A program made the translations under genes and the position numbers. The notes under the pieces were generated by a model. That model saw nothing but the letters and a program-made list of their open reading frames with translations. It was not told the DNA's origin and did not search any database. From positions 1-23,188 of the forward strand of contig CANHHZ010000006.1 of NCBI GenBank assembly GCA_947460275.1: a stretch of 23,188 nucleotides of DNA. The letters are read 5' to 3'. Source of the stretch: Sphingobacteriaceae bacterium. GTDB taxonomy: Bacteria; Bacteroidota; Bacteroidia; Sphingobacteriales; Sphingobacteriaceae. Positions 9,097-15,829 of this stretch are shown here, one piece after another (the stretch's first letter is position 1; each line of letters opens with the position of its first letter).

Positions 9097-9318
9097 TTAT
9101 TTTTGGTTATACTCGCCCTTGATCGCATACCAACCAAATACAAACATTCCGCCCACAATAATTGGAGCTAGAATAAATGTATAGATAATTGCCGGCACCA
9201 TATCTTCGGGAGCACTAGACTCAAACTTTGGAATTGCCTGACTGATGACAAGGTAATATCCGGCCCATAGGCCAATTGAAATCCAAATAATTCCTAATAT
9301 TCTTCTTAAAAAATCCAT
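9097..9318 (-). CDS. Small two-helix membrane protein (DUF6814-like, MFS partner)
   Basis: A 73-residue protein with two hydrophobic helices, at about residues 6-26 and 44-65, a short polar loop between them (PKFESSAPED) and a polar tail (KGEYNQK). From memory it resembles a Bacteroidota family (DUF6814) annotated as a small companion of MFS transporters; I cannot confirm this here. The position fits: it starts 12 bases after the MFS stop and is followed by acs after 76 bases. Likely role: stabilising or modulating the carrier. The start is a clear ATG at 9318. It could also be an unrelated small membrane protein. Confidence 0.8.
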   Translation of the reverse strand: MDFLRRILGIIWISIGLWAGYYLVISQAIPKFESSAPEDMVPAIIYTFILAPIIVGGMFVFGWYAIKGEYNQK

Positions 9319-9330
9319 AGTTGAACTTTG

Positions 9331-10887
9331 CTAATCGTTAATATTTTTATCTTTTCCATTGATGTAAATTAATCCAATTGCGAAAGAAATGCCACCAATA
9401 ATAATTGGATACCACAATCCTTCTAAATACGGTTTATCGTACGGAAGGGCTTTACCTGCCACTTTTGCTGCTTGGTTGGCCAATGATGCTTTTATGGCCA
9501 AAGAACTTGCCACAACTGGCAAAAGCCCTCCAAAAATTCCATTTCCTATATGGTAGGGCAACGACATTGAAGTATAACGAATAGCCGTTGGAAACAACTC
9601 TACCAAAAAGGCTGCAATAGGACCATACACCATGGTAACAAAAATTACCTGTACAAAAACGAGTGCAATTAGTGTCCAAAATGAAGTTGAGCCTACCAAA
9701 ATTGATTGCTTGATCATTGGTACGTCTGTTGAGGCTGCATTAACCTTTACTTTTTTCTCTTCGTTAAAGGTAGTTCCATCCTTATAGCTTTTGGTTGTTT
9801 TGGTCACAAAAAAAGCTTGTTGCGTTTTGGCATCAACAACCGTTTCGGTCTTAATTATGGTTTTAGCGGCTATTTCTTCTTTATTGCTCACATCCGAGGT
9901 AGCATACATTTTATCGTATATTGATCTGTAACTAAGAATTGCAATCAGCATCCCAGCCAATATAATTGGTTTTCTACCAATTTTATCAGAAAGCCAACCA
10001 AAAAACACAAAAAAACCGGTGCCCGCCATTAAAGCGATAGCGATGATATAATTGGTTTGATCGAACTCTATGTTACAAACTTTTTGCAAGAAGGATAGGG
10101 CATAAAACTGACCGGTATACCACACGACCCCTTGACCCATTGCAGCACCAAATAAGGCCAACAGTACAAATTTAAAATTTAATTTTTTTCCGAATGATTC
10201 TTTCAAAGGATTAGCTACCGTTTTACCCTCATCTTTTGCTTTTTGAAACATTGGCGATTCGTCCATGTTTTTCCTGATGAAATAAGAAACGCCAACCATC
10301 ACTATTGAAATTAAAAACGGTACTCTCCACCCCCAATCTTCAAACGATTCTTTGGTCATGGAGTGCTTAACCGCAAGGATTACAAACAGTGAAATGAATA
10401 ATCCAGCAGTTGCTGTAGTTTGAATCCACGAGGTTCTTAATCCTCTTTTACCCGGCTCTGCATGTTCGGCCACGTAGGTTGCTGCCCCACCATATTCACC
10501 CCCCAAGGCCAAGCCCTGCAAAAGCCTTAATAAAAGCACTAAAATGGGCGCAAAAAAGCCGATAGTTTCGTAACCAGGAATTAAGCCTATGGCAAAAGTG
10601 GAAAAGCCCATAATAAGCAAAGTAACCATAAAAGTATACTTTCTGCCTATCAAATCGCCCAAGCGACCAAAGAACAAAGCACCAAAGGGTCTTACAACAA
10701 AACCAGCAGCAAATGTGGCTAAAGTTGACAAAAAACCTGCAGTTGGATTATCAATCGGAAAAAATTTAGTCGCAATAATTGTAGCCAAGCTTCCAAAAAT
10801 ATAGAAGTCGTACCATTCTATAAGTGTGCCAACAGATGAAGCACCTATGACACCCCACAATTTTTTTTTGCTAATTTTTTGGTCCAT
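9331..10887 (-). CDS. MFS carrier, metabolite:H+ symporter (MHS) type
   Basis: A 518-residue, 12-helix major facilitator, probably moving a carboxylate or zwitterion with protons across the inner membrane. MHS features visible: EWYDFYIFG near residues 24-32, the loop 2-3 signature GRLGDLIGRK at 74-83, QGLALGGEYGGA at 124-135, RTSW at 151-154, and the second copy GWLSDKIGRKP at 297-307. Residues 321-402, predicted to lie outside between helices 9 and 10, form an unusually long hydrophilic loop rich in K, T and V, where related carriers have a short turn. The substrate cannot be read from sequence; the acs gene downstream argues for acetate or another short-chain carboxylate. First gene of a minus-strand run with a long upstream region. 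Confidence 0.93.
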   Translation of the reverse strand: MDQKISKKKLWGVIGASSVGTLIEWYDFYIFGSLATIIATKFFPIDNPTAGFLSTLATFAAGFVVRPFGALFFGRLGDLIGRKYTFMVTLLIMGFSTFAIGLIPGYETIGFFAPILVLLLRLLQGLALGGEYGGAATYVAEHAEPGKRGLRTSWIQTTATAGLFISLFVILAVKHSMTKESFEDWGWRVPFLISIVMVGVSYFIRKNMDESPMFQKAKDEGKTVANPLKESFGKKLNFKFVLLALFGAAMGQGVVWYTGQFYALSFLQKVCNIEFDQTNYIIAIALMAGTGFFVFFGWLSDKIGRKPIILAGMLIAILSYRSIYDKMYATSDVSNKEEIAAKTIIKTETVVDAKTQQAFFVTKTTKSYKDGTTFNEEKKVKVNAASTDVPMIKQSILVGSTSFWTLIALVFVQVIFVTMVYGPIAAFLVELFPTAIRYTSMSLPYHIGNGIFGGLLPVVASSLAIKASLANQAAKVAGKALPYDKPYLEGLWYPIIIGGISFAIGLIYINGKDKNIND

Positions 10888-11243
10888 TATTGAGCGTTTA
10901 ATTTGTTGTATTTTTGGTTAAGTTTAATAAAGTGTTGATTTGTTTGCTGTTACTTTTGCAAAAATCAACTTTTGTTTTCAAAAAATATTTCACCAAAATC
11001 GTAATAATTTCGAGATTAAAGAATATTTTTGATAATTAAATGAACAATGGCTATAAAAGGATGGTTCATTTTAAACTATCCATCATTTAATAGCTACAAA
11101 TGAGTTGAGAAGCGTTTGGCTGTGCTATTTTCTAAAAAATAAAAAATATTTAGCTACAGCCTTGTTGTTTACAATTATTATTCAGATATTTGCACACTCT
11201 TAAAAAAATTAAGCAGCGAATAATCAACATAATATTTAAAGTC
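10888..11243. other. Divergent intergenic region with several inverted repeats
   Basis: 356 bases between the MFS gene (minus) and rpmB (plus), with no gene visible. Three potential stem structures occur: 11036-11045 with 11064-11074 (10 pairs, one bulge); 11050-11054 with 11090-11094, enclosing 11059-11062 with 11078-11081; and 11118-11127 with 11151-11161 (10 pairs, one bulge). The first two are mutually exclusive in part. The rpmB promoter lies at the right end. No convincing promoter for the MFS gene was found. Confidence 0.55.
11162..11192 (+). promoter_or_regulatory. Putative promoter for the rpmB operon
   Basis: TTGTTG/TTGTTT around 11162-11170 and GATATTTG at 11185-11192 (seven of eight to TAnnTTTG) are separated by 17 bases, within the Bacteroidota range. 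The leader to the rpmB ATG would be about 45 bases. Confidence 0.5.
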
Positions 11244-11477
11244 ATGTCAAGAGTTTGTGATTTAACAGGAAAAATGGCGATGTCGGGATTTAATGTTTCT
11301 CACTCGAACGTTAAAACTAAGCGCAAGTTTTATCCTAACCTACAACTTCAGAAGTTTTACATTCCTGAAGAAGATCGTTGGATAACACTAAAAGTATCTA
11401 CTTCGGCAATTAAAACCATCAATAAAATTGGTATTTCTGAGGCGATTAATCGTTTCATGAAAAAAGGGTATTTGTAA
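11244..11477 (+). CDS. rpmB: Large ribosomal subunit protein bL28
   Basis: A 77-residue basic protein of the 50S subunit. The N-terminus MSRVCDLTGKMAMSGFNVSHSN is the classical bL28 start, followed by K-rich FYPNLQ and the C-terminal STSAIKTINKIGI segment. Only the first cysteine of the zinc-binding CxxC pair remains (CDLT), so this is a zinc-independent form. The start at 11244 is chosen because the upstream extension would begin with TTG inside the -7 box. First gene of an rpmB-rpmG-DUF4295 unit. Confidence 0.97.
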   Translation: MSRVCDLTGKMAMSGFNVSHSNVKTKRKFYPNLQLQKFYIPEEDRWITLKVSTSAIKTINKIGISEAINRFMKKGYL

Positions 11478-11518
11478 AAAGCATTGCTGATTTGTTTCAG
11501 CTTTAACAATAAAATAAA

Positions 11519-11701
11519 ATGGCAAAAAAAGGTAACAGAGTACAAGTTATTTTAGAGTGTACAGAGCATAAAACTAGTGGCATGCCTGGTATGTCTAGAT
11601 ATATCTCTACAAAAAACCGTAAAAACACTACTGAGCGTTTAGAATTGAAAAAATTTAACCCAGTATTGAGAAAAGTAACCGTACACAAAGAAATAAAATA
11701 A
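11519..11701 (+). CDS. rpmG: Large ribosomal subunit protein bL33
   Basis: A 60-residue 50S protein: MAKKGNRVQVILECTEHK at the N-terminus, SRYISTKNRKNTTERLELKK in the middle and FNPVLRKVTVHKEIK at the end match bL33. It has one cysteine (residue 14) rather than the four of the zinc-ribbon form, so it should not bind zinc. It lies 41 bases after rpmB, and bL28-bL33 adjacency is widespread in bacteria. The ATG is preceded by A-rich sequence with no Shine-Dalgarno. Confidence 0.97.
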   Translation: MAKKGNRVQVILECTEHKTSGMPGMSRYISTKNRKNTTERLELKKFNPVLRKVTVHKEIK

Positions 11702-11760
11702 TTGAAAGATGGAATTGAAGGATTGAATTTTACATCCATTCTAACACCCAATCACTCAAT
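11702..11760. repeat. Degenerate inverted repeat of ATTGAAnGATTG type
   Basis: The gap between rpmG and the DUF4295 gene contains repeated ATTGAA/GATTG words on the left (11701-11728) and their inverted counterparts on the right (CCAATCACTCAAT, ending 11760). The ends ATTGA (11701-11705) and TCAAT (11756-11760) pair, and an inner GGAT/ATCC pair is possible. The left end overlaps the last base of the rpmG stop. It looks like an inserted intergenic repeat rather than a terminator. Confidence 0.4.
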
Positions 11761-11778
11761 AGTTAATTTTAAAAAAAC

Positions 11779-11946
11779 ATGGCAAAGAAAGTAGTTGCAA
11801 CCCTTAAAACAGGTACAGGAAAAGAATATTCGAAAGTTATCACAATGACTAAATCACCTAAAACTGGTGCTTATTCATTTAAAGAACTTATTGTTCATAA
11901 CGATCACGTAAAAGATGCTATTGCTGGTACACACACCACCAAATAG
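11779..11946 (+). CDS. DUF4295 family protein, probable Bacteroidota-specific ribosomal protein
   Basis: A 55-residue basic protein. It begins MAKKVVATLKTGTGKEY, carries the SPKTGAYSFKE segment at about residues 26-36 and ends with GTHTTK, matching the DUF4295 family found directly after rpmG in Bacteroidota. From memory, a structure of a Flavobacterium ribosome assigned a previously unnamed large-subunit protein, called bL38, to this family; I am fairly but not fully sure of that link. Composition (about 20 percent lysine) and position in a ribosomal operon support a ribosomal role. The start at 11779 is preceded by an A-rich stretch, and a strong terminator follows 20 bases after the stop. 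It is short enough to be missed by length-filtered gene calling. Confidence 0.88.
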   Translation: MAKKVVATLKTGTGKEYSKVITMTKSPKTGAYSFKELIVHNDHVKDAIAGTHTTK

Positions 11947-11966
11947 TTTTATTAACGAATAGCATA

Positions 11967-12002
11967 AAAGCCGTTCCGTATTTAACGGAGGGGCTTTTTT
12001 TA
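11967..12002 (+). terminator. Terminator of the rpmB-rpmG-DUF4295 unit
   Basis: Arms 11967-11979 and 11985-11997 form a 13-position GC-containing stem with one mismatch and one G-U pair, a 5-base loop, and a T run that continues to about 12000. A clear intrinsic terminator, directly before ftsY. Confidence 0.9.
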
Positions 12003-12013
12003 TTTTGAATTCT

Positions 12014-12976
12014 ATGGGTTTATTCGATTTTTTCAAGAAAAAAGAAACTGCTCCAGCAGCACAAGAAGCCTTGGACAAAGGTTTAGAAAAAACTAAGGAA
12101 GGTTTTTTTAACAAAATCACCAAAGCCGTTGCTGGAAAATCATCGATAGATGATGATGTATTAGACAATTTAGAGGAGGTATTGGTAACTTCTGATGTTG
12201 GCGTAACTACAACCTTAAAAATCATCGATCGCATACAAGCTCGTGTAGCCAAAGACAAATATCTTTCTACCTCCGAACTTCACCTCCTCTTGCGTGATGA
12301 AATTCAGCTTTTACTAGCCGAAAACAACAGTAACGATTTTCGAAATTTCGAGTATGGAAATCATAAACCTTATGTAATTATGGTAGTGGGCGTAAATGGT
12401 GTTGGCAAAACCACCACCATTGGTAAACTTGCACATAAACTTAAAAATGAAAACTTAAAAGTAGTTTTGGGCGCTGCCGATACTTTTAGAGCCGCTGCCG
12501 TAGAACAAATTAAACTTTGGGGCGAACGTGTAGGGGTAAGAGTAGTTGCACAAGCCATGGGCTCTGACCCTGCTTCTGTTGCGTTCGATACACTTCAGTC
12601 TGCTATAGCCAACAATGAAGATGTAGTGATTATTGATACCGCGGGTCGTTTGCACAACAAAGTGGGTTTAATGAACGAATTAGGGAAGATAAAAAATGTA
12701 ATGCAAAAAGTTATCCCAAATGCACCTCACGAAATTTTATTGGTATTAGATGGATCTACAGGGCAAAATGCATTTGAACAATGCAAACAATTTACCGAAG
12801 CTACAGATGTAAATGCGTTGGCCATAACCAAACTCGACGGAACAGCAAAAGGCGGTGTAGTCATAGGCATTTCCGATCAATTTAAAATTCCAGTAAAATA
12901 CATTGGAGTTGGCGAAAAAATGGACGATTTACAGCTGTTTGATAAAAAAGACTTTGTAAACTCTTTATTTAGCTAA
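12014..12976 (+). CDS. ftsY: Signal recognition particle receptor FtsY
   Basis: The SRP receptor GTPase, which docks ribosome-SRP complexes at the inner membrane. The 320 residues give a short acidic/amphipathic N-terminus (MGLFDFFKKKE), then a four-helix N domain (about 17-105) and the G domain. GTPase motifs: G1 GVNGVGKTTT at 126-135, G2 DTFRAAA at 156-162, G3 DTAGR at 208-212, G4 TKLDG at 272-276 and the closing GVGEKMDDLQLF near 298-309. There is no long A domain as in E. coli. The ATG at 12014 is preferred; an in-frame TTG at 12005 falls just after the terminator T run and gives no better match. It likely needs read-through or a promoter not obvious here. Confidence 0.97.
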   Translation: MGLFDFFKKKETAPAAQEALDKGLEKTKEGFFNKITKAVAGKSSIDDDVLDNLEEVLVTSDVGVTTTLKIIDRIQARVAKDKYLSTSELHLLLRDEIQLLLAENNSNDFRNFEYGNHKPYVIMVVGVNGVGKTTTIGKLAHKLKNENLKVVLGAADTFRAAAVEQIKLWGERVGVRVVAQAMGSDPASVAFDTLQSAIANNEDVVIIDTAGRLHNKVGLMNELGKIKNVMQKVIPNAPHEILLVLDGSTGQNAFEQCKQFTEATDVNALAITKLDGTAKGGVVIGISDQFKIPVKYIGVGEKMDDLQLFDKKDFVNSLFS

Positions 12977-13009
12977 TTGATTGTTAAAAAAAACACAAAA
13001 TCAAACTCT

Positions 13010-13030
13010 AGGGCTGTTTTAGCCCTTTTT
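13010..13030 (+). terminator. Terminator after ftsY, abutting the next start codon
   Basis: A perfect 6-base-pair GC-rich stem (AGGGCT at 13010-13015, AGCCCT at 13021-13026), a GTTTT loop, and a T run to 13031. The following gene starts at 13032, immediately after the T run. Confidence 0.85.
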
Positions 13031-13031
13031 T

Positions 13032-14162
13032 ATGTCGCAAAATTTAATCATTTACAGCAACGCTTTAGCGCTTCCATTGGCTTGGGATAAAATTGTTGGC
13101 AGGCACAATTTATTACTCTCTTCAGCCTATTTTAAAGCATTAGACAGCGCAAAACCGGATAACATGAAGTGTTTTTATGTTGGGTTTTATGCAAATGAAG
13201 TTTTGGTTGGAGGAGCGCTTATCCAACACCTTGAATTTGAACAACACAAAACCTTTCAAAATAAAAAAATCAGTTGCACATTAAAAAATTATCTGACTAA
13301 GCGCTACGCCAAAGATGTGTTTATTGTGGGTAACAATATGCTTACGGGTCAAAATGGATTTTATTTCGACCTGGGCAAAACCACCGAAAAGCAAGCAGTT
13401 ATTTTATTAGAACTGGCCTTACAAAAAGTACAAAAATTAGTTAGCCCTTCTTCGTTGATCATTTACAAAGATTACCAAAGCGAAATCATTAAAAACTTTT
13501 TGGTCAAAAGCCATAAAGCTTATTTCAAGTTTTCGGTACAACCTAATATGGTTTTAAATTTACGCCAGCATTGGCTTTGTTTTAACGATTACGTAAATGA
13601 TTTCTCTGCCAAATATCGTACTCGAGCAAATACTGCTAGAAAAAAGTTTGGTACACTTACCAAAAGAGAACTTCATTTGGCAGACCTTAAAAGCCATGAA
13701 CAATCTTTGCTTTCGCTTTATCACACCGTAGCCGAAAATGCTCCCTTTAATACTTTCTTTTTACCCAACAACCATTTCGAAACCTTAAAAAGTTGTTTGG
13801 GCAATCACTTTAAAGTATTCGGTTATTTTTTGGGGGAAGAATTAGTTGGCTTTTACACCTTACTGATAAACAACGGCGATATAGACACCTATTTTTTGGG
13901 CTACCATGAAACTTTACAAAAAGAAAATCAACTGTATTTAAACATGCTGTTGGACATGGTTGAATATGGAATTAACCATCAAATGAAACGGGTTATTTTT
14001 GGCAGAACAGCTTTGGAGATTAAATCCACGATTGGTGCCGAACCAGTAGAAATTTTTGGATTGATAAAGCACAACAAAAGAATAGTCAATCAGTTTATGC
14101 CGCAAATTTTTCCGAGACTAGAGCCTAAAGTAAAATGGCAGCAACGTAAGCCGTTTAAGTAG
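13032..14162 (+). CDS. GNAT/FemAB-like acyltransferase family protein
   Basis: A 376-residue soluble protein with no signal peptide. The C-terminal half resembles the GNAT fold as used in FemAB-type and DUF482-type proteins: a lysine/arginine-rich helix (YRTRANTARKKFG, about 197-209), then VFGYFLGEELVGFYTLLINNGDIDTYFLGY, which has the strand-turn-strand typical of an acyl-CoA acetyltransferase core, and a last conserved block (VIFGRTALEIKSTIG, about 328-342). The N-terminal half (ALPLAWDKIVG, YVGFYANEVLVGGALI) looks like a second, degenerate GNAT copy. Substrate unknown; candidates are peptidoglycan precursors, amino-acid or aminoacyl acceptors. The ATG sits directly after the ftsY terminator. 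A repeat element follows the stop. Confidence 0.75.
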   Translation: MSQNLIIYSNALALPLAWDKIVGRHNLLLSSAYFKALDSAKPDNMKCFYVGFYANEVLVGGALIQHLEFEQHKTFQNKKISCTLKNYLTKRYAKDVFIVGNNMLTGQNGFYFDLGKTTEKQAVILLELALQKVQKLVSPSSLIIYKDYQSEIIKNFLVKSHKAYFKFSVQPNMVLNLRQHWLCFNDYVNDFSAKYRTRANTARKKFGTLTKRELHLADLKSHEQSLLSLYHTVAENAPFNTFFLPNNHFETLKSCLGNHFKVFGYFLGEELVGFYTLLINNGDIDTYFLGYHETLQKENQLYLNMLLDMVEYGINHQMKRVIFGRTALEIKSTIGAEPVEIFGLIKHNKRIVNQFMPQIFPRLEPKVKWQQRKPFK

Positions 14163-14189
14163 CCGCTCTGCAACTTCCGCCACAGTGCA

Positions 14190-14310
14190 CAACACTTGGT
14201 TTTTAAACCCGATAGCAGCGAAAAGCCCACAAGTTTGAGGAACGAAAACGAGGACTTGAAGCGCAAAGCGGGAACAATTTGGCCAAAGGCTTATTTCCGC
14301 AGTTTTTCTA
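14190..14310. repeat. Composite stem-loop intergenic repeat (REP/MITE-like)
   Basis: A GC-richer, structured stretch in the 288-base gap between the acyltransferase and rimO. Outer stem CCCG (14208-14211) with CGGG (14269-14272), an internal loop, then GC-A-GC (14215-14219) with GCGC (14261-14264); inside it, CAAGT (14230-14234) pairs with ACTTG (14254-14258) around a 19-base loop containing GAGGAACGAAAACGAGG. A 10-base palindrome TTTGGCCAAA follows at 14278-14287. I remember this type of sequence as common between genes in Sphingobacteriaceae, but cannot verify copy number here. No coding frame. Confidence 0.55.
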
Positions 14311-14370
14311 CAAAAAGATAATCAAATAAAACTTAGTACTAAATGGTATGTAGGGTTAATTTATATGGTG

Positions 14371-14406
14371 TTTGTAAGCACATTTAAACTCTTTTGCCTA
14401 CCTTTG
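14371..14406 (+). promoter_or_regulatory. Putative rimO promoter
   Basis: TACCTTTG at 14399-14406 is a perfect match to the -7 consensus TAnnTTTG, and TTTG at 14371-14374 is a candidate -33 box. The 24-base spacing is at the long end. The start codon follows 44 bases later. Confidence 0.55.
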
Positions 14407-14450
14407 CAACTCGTATTTTGATTTTTAGGCAAGGTACGATTATACGCGAT

Positions 14451-15782
14451 ATGATTACAAAAAAGAACAATACCAAAGCTCAAAATACACCGAAAATAAA
14501 TGTAATAACCTTAGGCTGCTCTAAAAACACGTACGACTCGGAAGTGTTAATGGGGCAATTGCGTGGCAATAATTTAGCGGTAACGCATGAATCGAACAGT
14601 GTTGGCAAAGATGATATTGTGGTAATTAATACTTGTGGATTTATAGACAACGCCAAGCAAGAATCCATTGATACAATTTTGCAATACAGTCAACTCAAAG
14701 AAGCGGGTAAAATTTCAAAGGTAATTGTAACCGGATGTTTGTCTGAGCGGTACAAGCCCGAGCTTGAATCGGAAATTACCAATGTTGACGCCTACTTTGG
14801 CACCAACGATTTACAAAATATATTACAAAGCTTGGGTGCAAACTACAAACACGAACTGATTGGCGAGCGCTTGTTGACCACCCCTTCGCACTTTGCCTAT
14901 TTTAAAATTGCTGAAGGTTGTAACCGTCCTTGCTCTTTTTGTGCCATTCCGTTGATGCGAGGGAAACACGTATCAAGAGATATGAACGAGTTGGTAAACG
15001 AAGCTAAAATTTTAGCTGCCAATGGCACAAAAGAGTTAATTTTGATTGCGCAAGACCTTACCTATTATGGTTTAGACATATACGGCAAACGCAATTTAGA
15101 TGAATTGTTACGCCGATTGTCGGACGTAAAAGGCATAGAGTGGATCAGGCTGCAATACGCCTACCCTTCTGGATTTCCGATGGAAATTTTAGACGCCATG
15201 AACGAGCGTGAAAACATTTGCAAGTATTTGGATATGCCTTTACAGCACATTACCGATAACATGTTAAAATCTATGCGCCGTGGCATTACCAAACAAAAAA
15301 CCATTGATTTGGTAAATGAAATTAGGGCAAAAGTACCCAACATAGCTATGCGCACCACTTTAATTTGCGGCTACCCAGGCGAAACCGAACAAGATTTTGA
15401 AGAAATGTACAATTGGGTAGAAGAAACCCGTTTTGACCGTTTGGGCTGTTTTACCTACTCGCACGAGGAAAAAACGCATGCCCACCAACTGGTAGACGAT
15501 GTGCCTGAGGAGGTAAAACAAAACAGAGTTGATGCCATTATGGAATTACAACAAGGCATTTCTTTTGACATTAACCAAGAAAAAGTGGGCAACACCTACA
15601 AAGTTTTAATTGACAGAAAAGAAGGAGACTTCTTTATCGGCCGTACAGAATTTGATAGCCCAGAAGTTGATAACGAAGTTTTAATTAACGCAAACTCTGG
15701 TTATGCTGCCAACGGAAGCTTCGTAAATGTGAAAATAGACCGTGCAGAAGATTTTGATTTGTATGGAGAGATTGTAAAATAA
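14451..15782 (+). CDS. rimO: Ribosomal protein uS12 methylthiotransferase RimO
   Basis: A radical-SAM enzyme that adds a methylthio group to the conserved aspartate (D88 in E. coli numbering) of ribosomal protein uS12. The 443 residues fit the family. Domains: an N-terminal methylthiotransferase domain with three cluster cysteines, C23 (LGCSKNTYDSE), C62 (NTCGFID) and C96 (TGCLSER); the radical SAM core with CNRPCSFC (C157, C161, C164); and a C-terminal TRAM domain (about 375-443, KVGNTYKVLIDR and onward). The absence of an N-terminal MiaB-type extension and the LGCSKNTYDSE form favour RimO over MiaB. The ATG at 14451 is chosen because an upstream TTG start would precede the promoter -7 box. 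Confidence 0.96.
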   Translation: MITKKNNTKAQNTPKINVITLGCSKNTYDSEVLMGQLRGNNLAVTHESNSVGKDDIVVINTCGFIDNAKQESIDTILQYSQLKEAGKISKVIVTGCLSERYKPELESEITNVDAYFGTNDLQNILQSLGANYKHELIGERLLTTPSHFAYFKIAEGCNRPCSFCAIPLMRGKHVSRDMNELVNEAKILAANGTKELILIAQDLTYYGLDIYGKRNLDELLRRLSDVKGIEWIRLQYAYPSGFPMEILDAMNERENICKYLDMPLQHITDNMLKSMRRGITKQKTIDLVNEIRAKVPNIAMRTTLICGYPGETEQDFEEMYNWVEETRFDRLGCFTYSHEEKTHAHQLVDDVPEEVKQNRVDAIMELQQGISFDINQEKVGNTYKVLIDRKEGDFFIGRTEFDSPEVDNEVLINANSGYAANGSFVNVKIDRAEDFDLYGEIVK

Positions 15783-15800
15783 ACAATAGCCTTAACAAGG

Positions 15801-15828
15801 TTTAGTAAAATAAGCTACTTTAGTAAAA
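15801..15828 (+). repeat. Direct repeat TTTAGTAAAA before bshC
   Basis: Two identical copies of the 10-mer at 15801-15810 and 15819-15828, with an 18-base period; the second copy ends one base before the bshC ATG. This may be an operator pair or chance in AT-rich DNA. Confidence 0.35.
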
Positions 15829-15829
15829 C

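Noticed and set aside
9021..9158. N-terminal extension of acs by 46 residues
   Set aside because: It does not resemble Acs N-termini and would overlap the preceding small membrane protein gene; the ATG at 9020 gives the family-typical start.
11190..11243. Upstream TTG start for rpmB
   Set aside because: It falls inside the predicted -7 element, and bL28 proteins begin with the MSRVC-type sequence at 11244.
11875..12258. 127-codon minus-strand frame opposite the DUF4295 gene and ftsY
   Set aside because: It crosses two real genes and the terminator between them; an antisense artefact.
14394..14450. Upstream TTG start for rimO
   Set aside because: The TTG lies before the perfect -7 box at 14399-14406, so it would not be on the transcript; the extra residues match nothing in the family.
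14163..14450. tRNA or small gene in the gap before rimO
   Set aside because: The stems do not form a cloverleaf, no CCA-type acceptor end is present, and no coding frame stands out.
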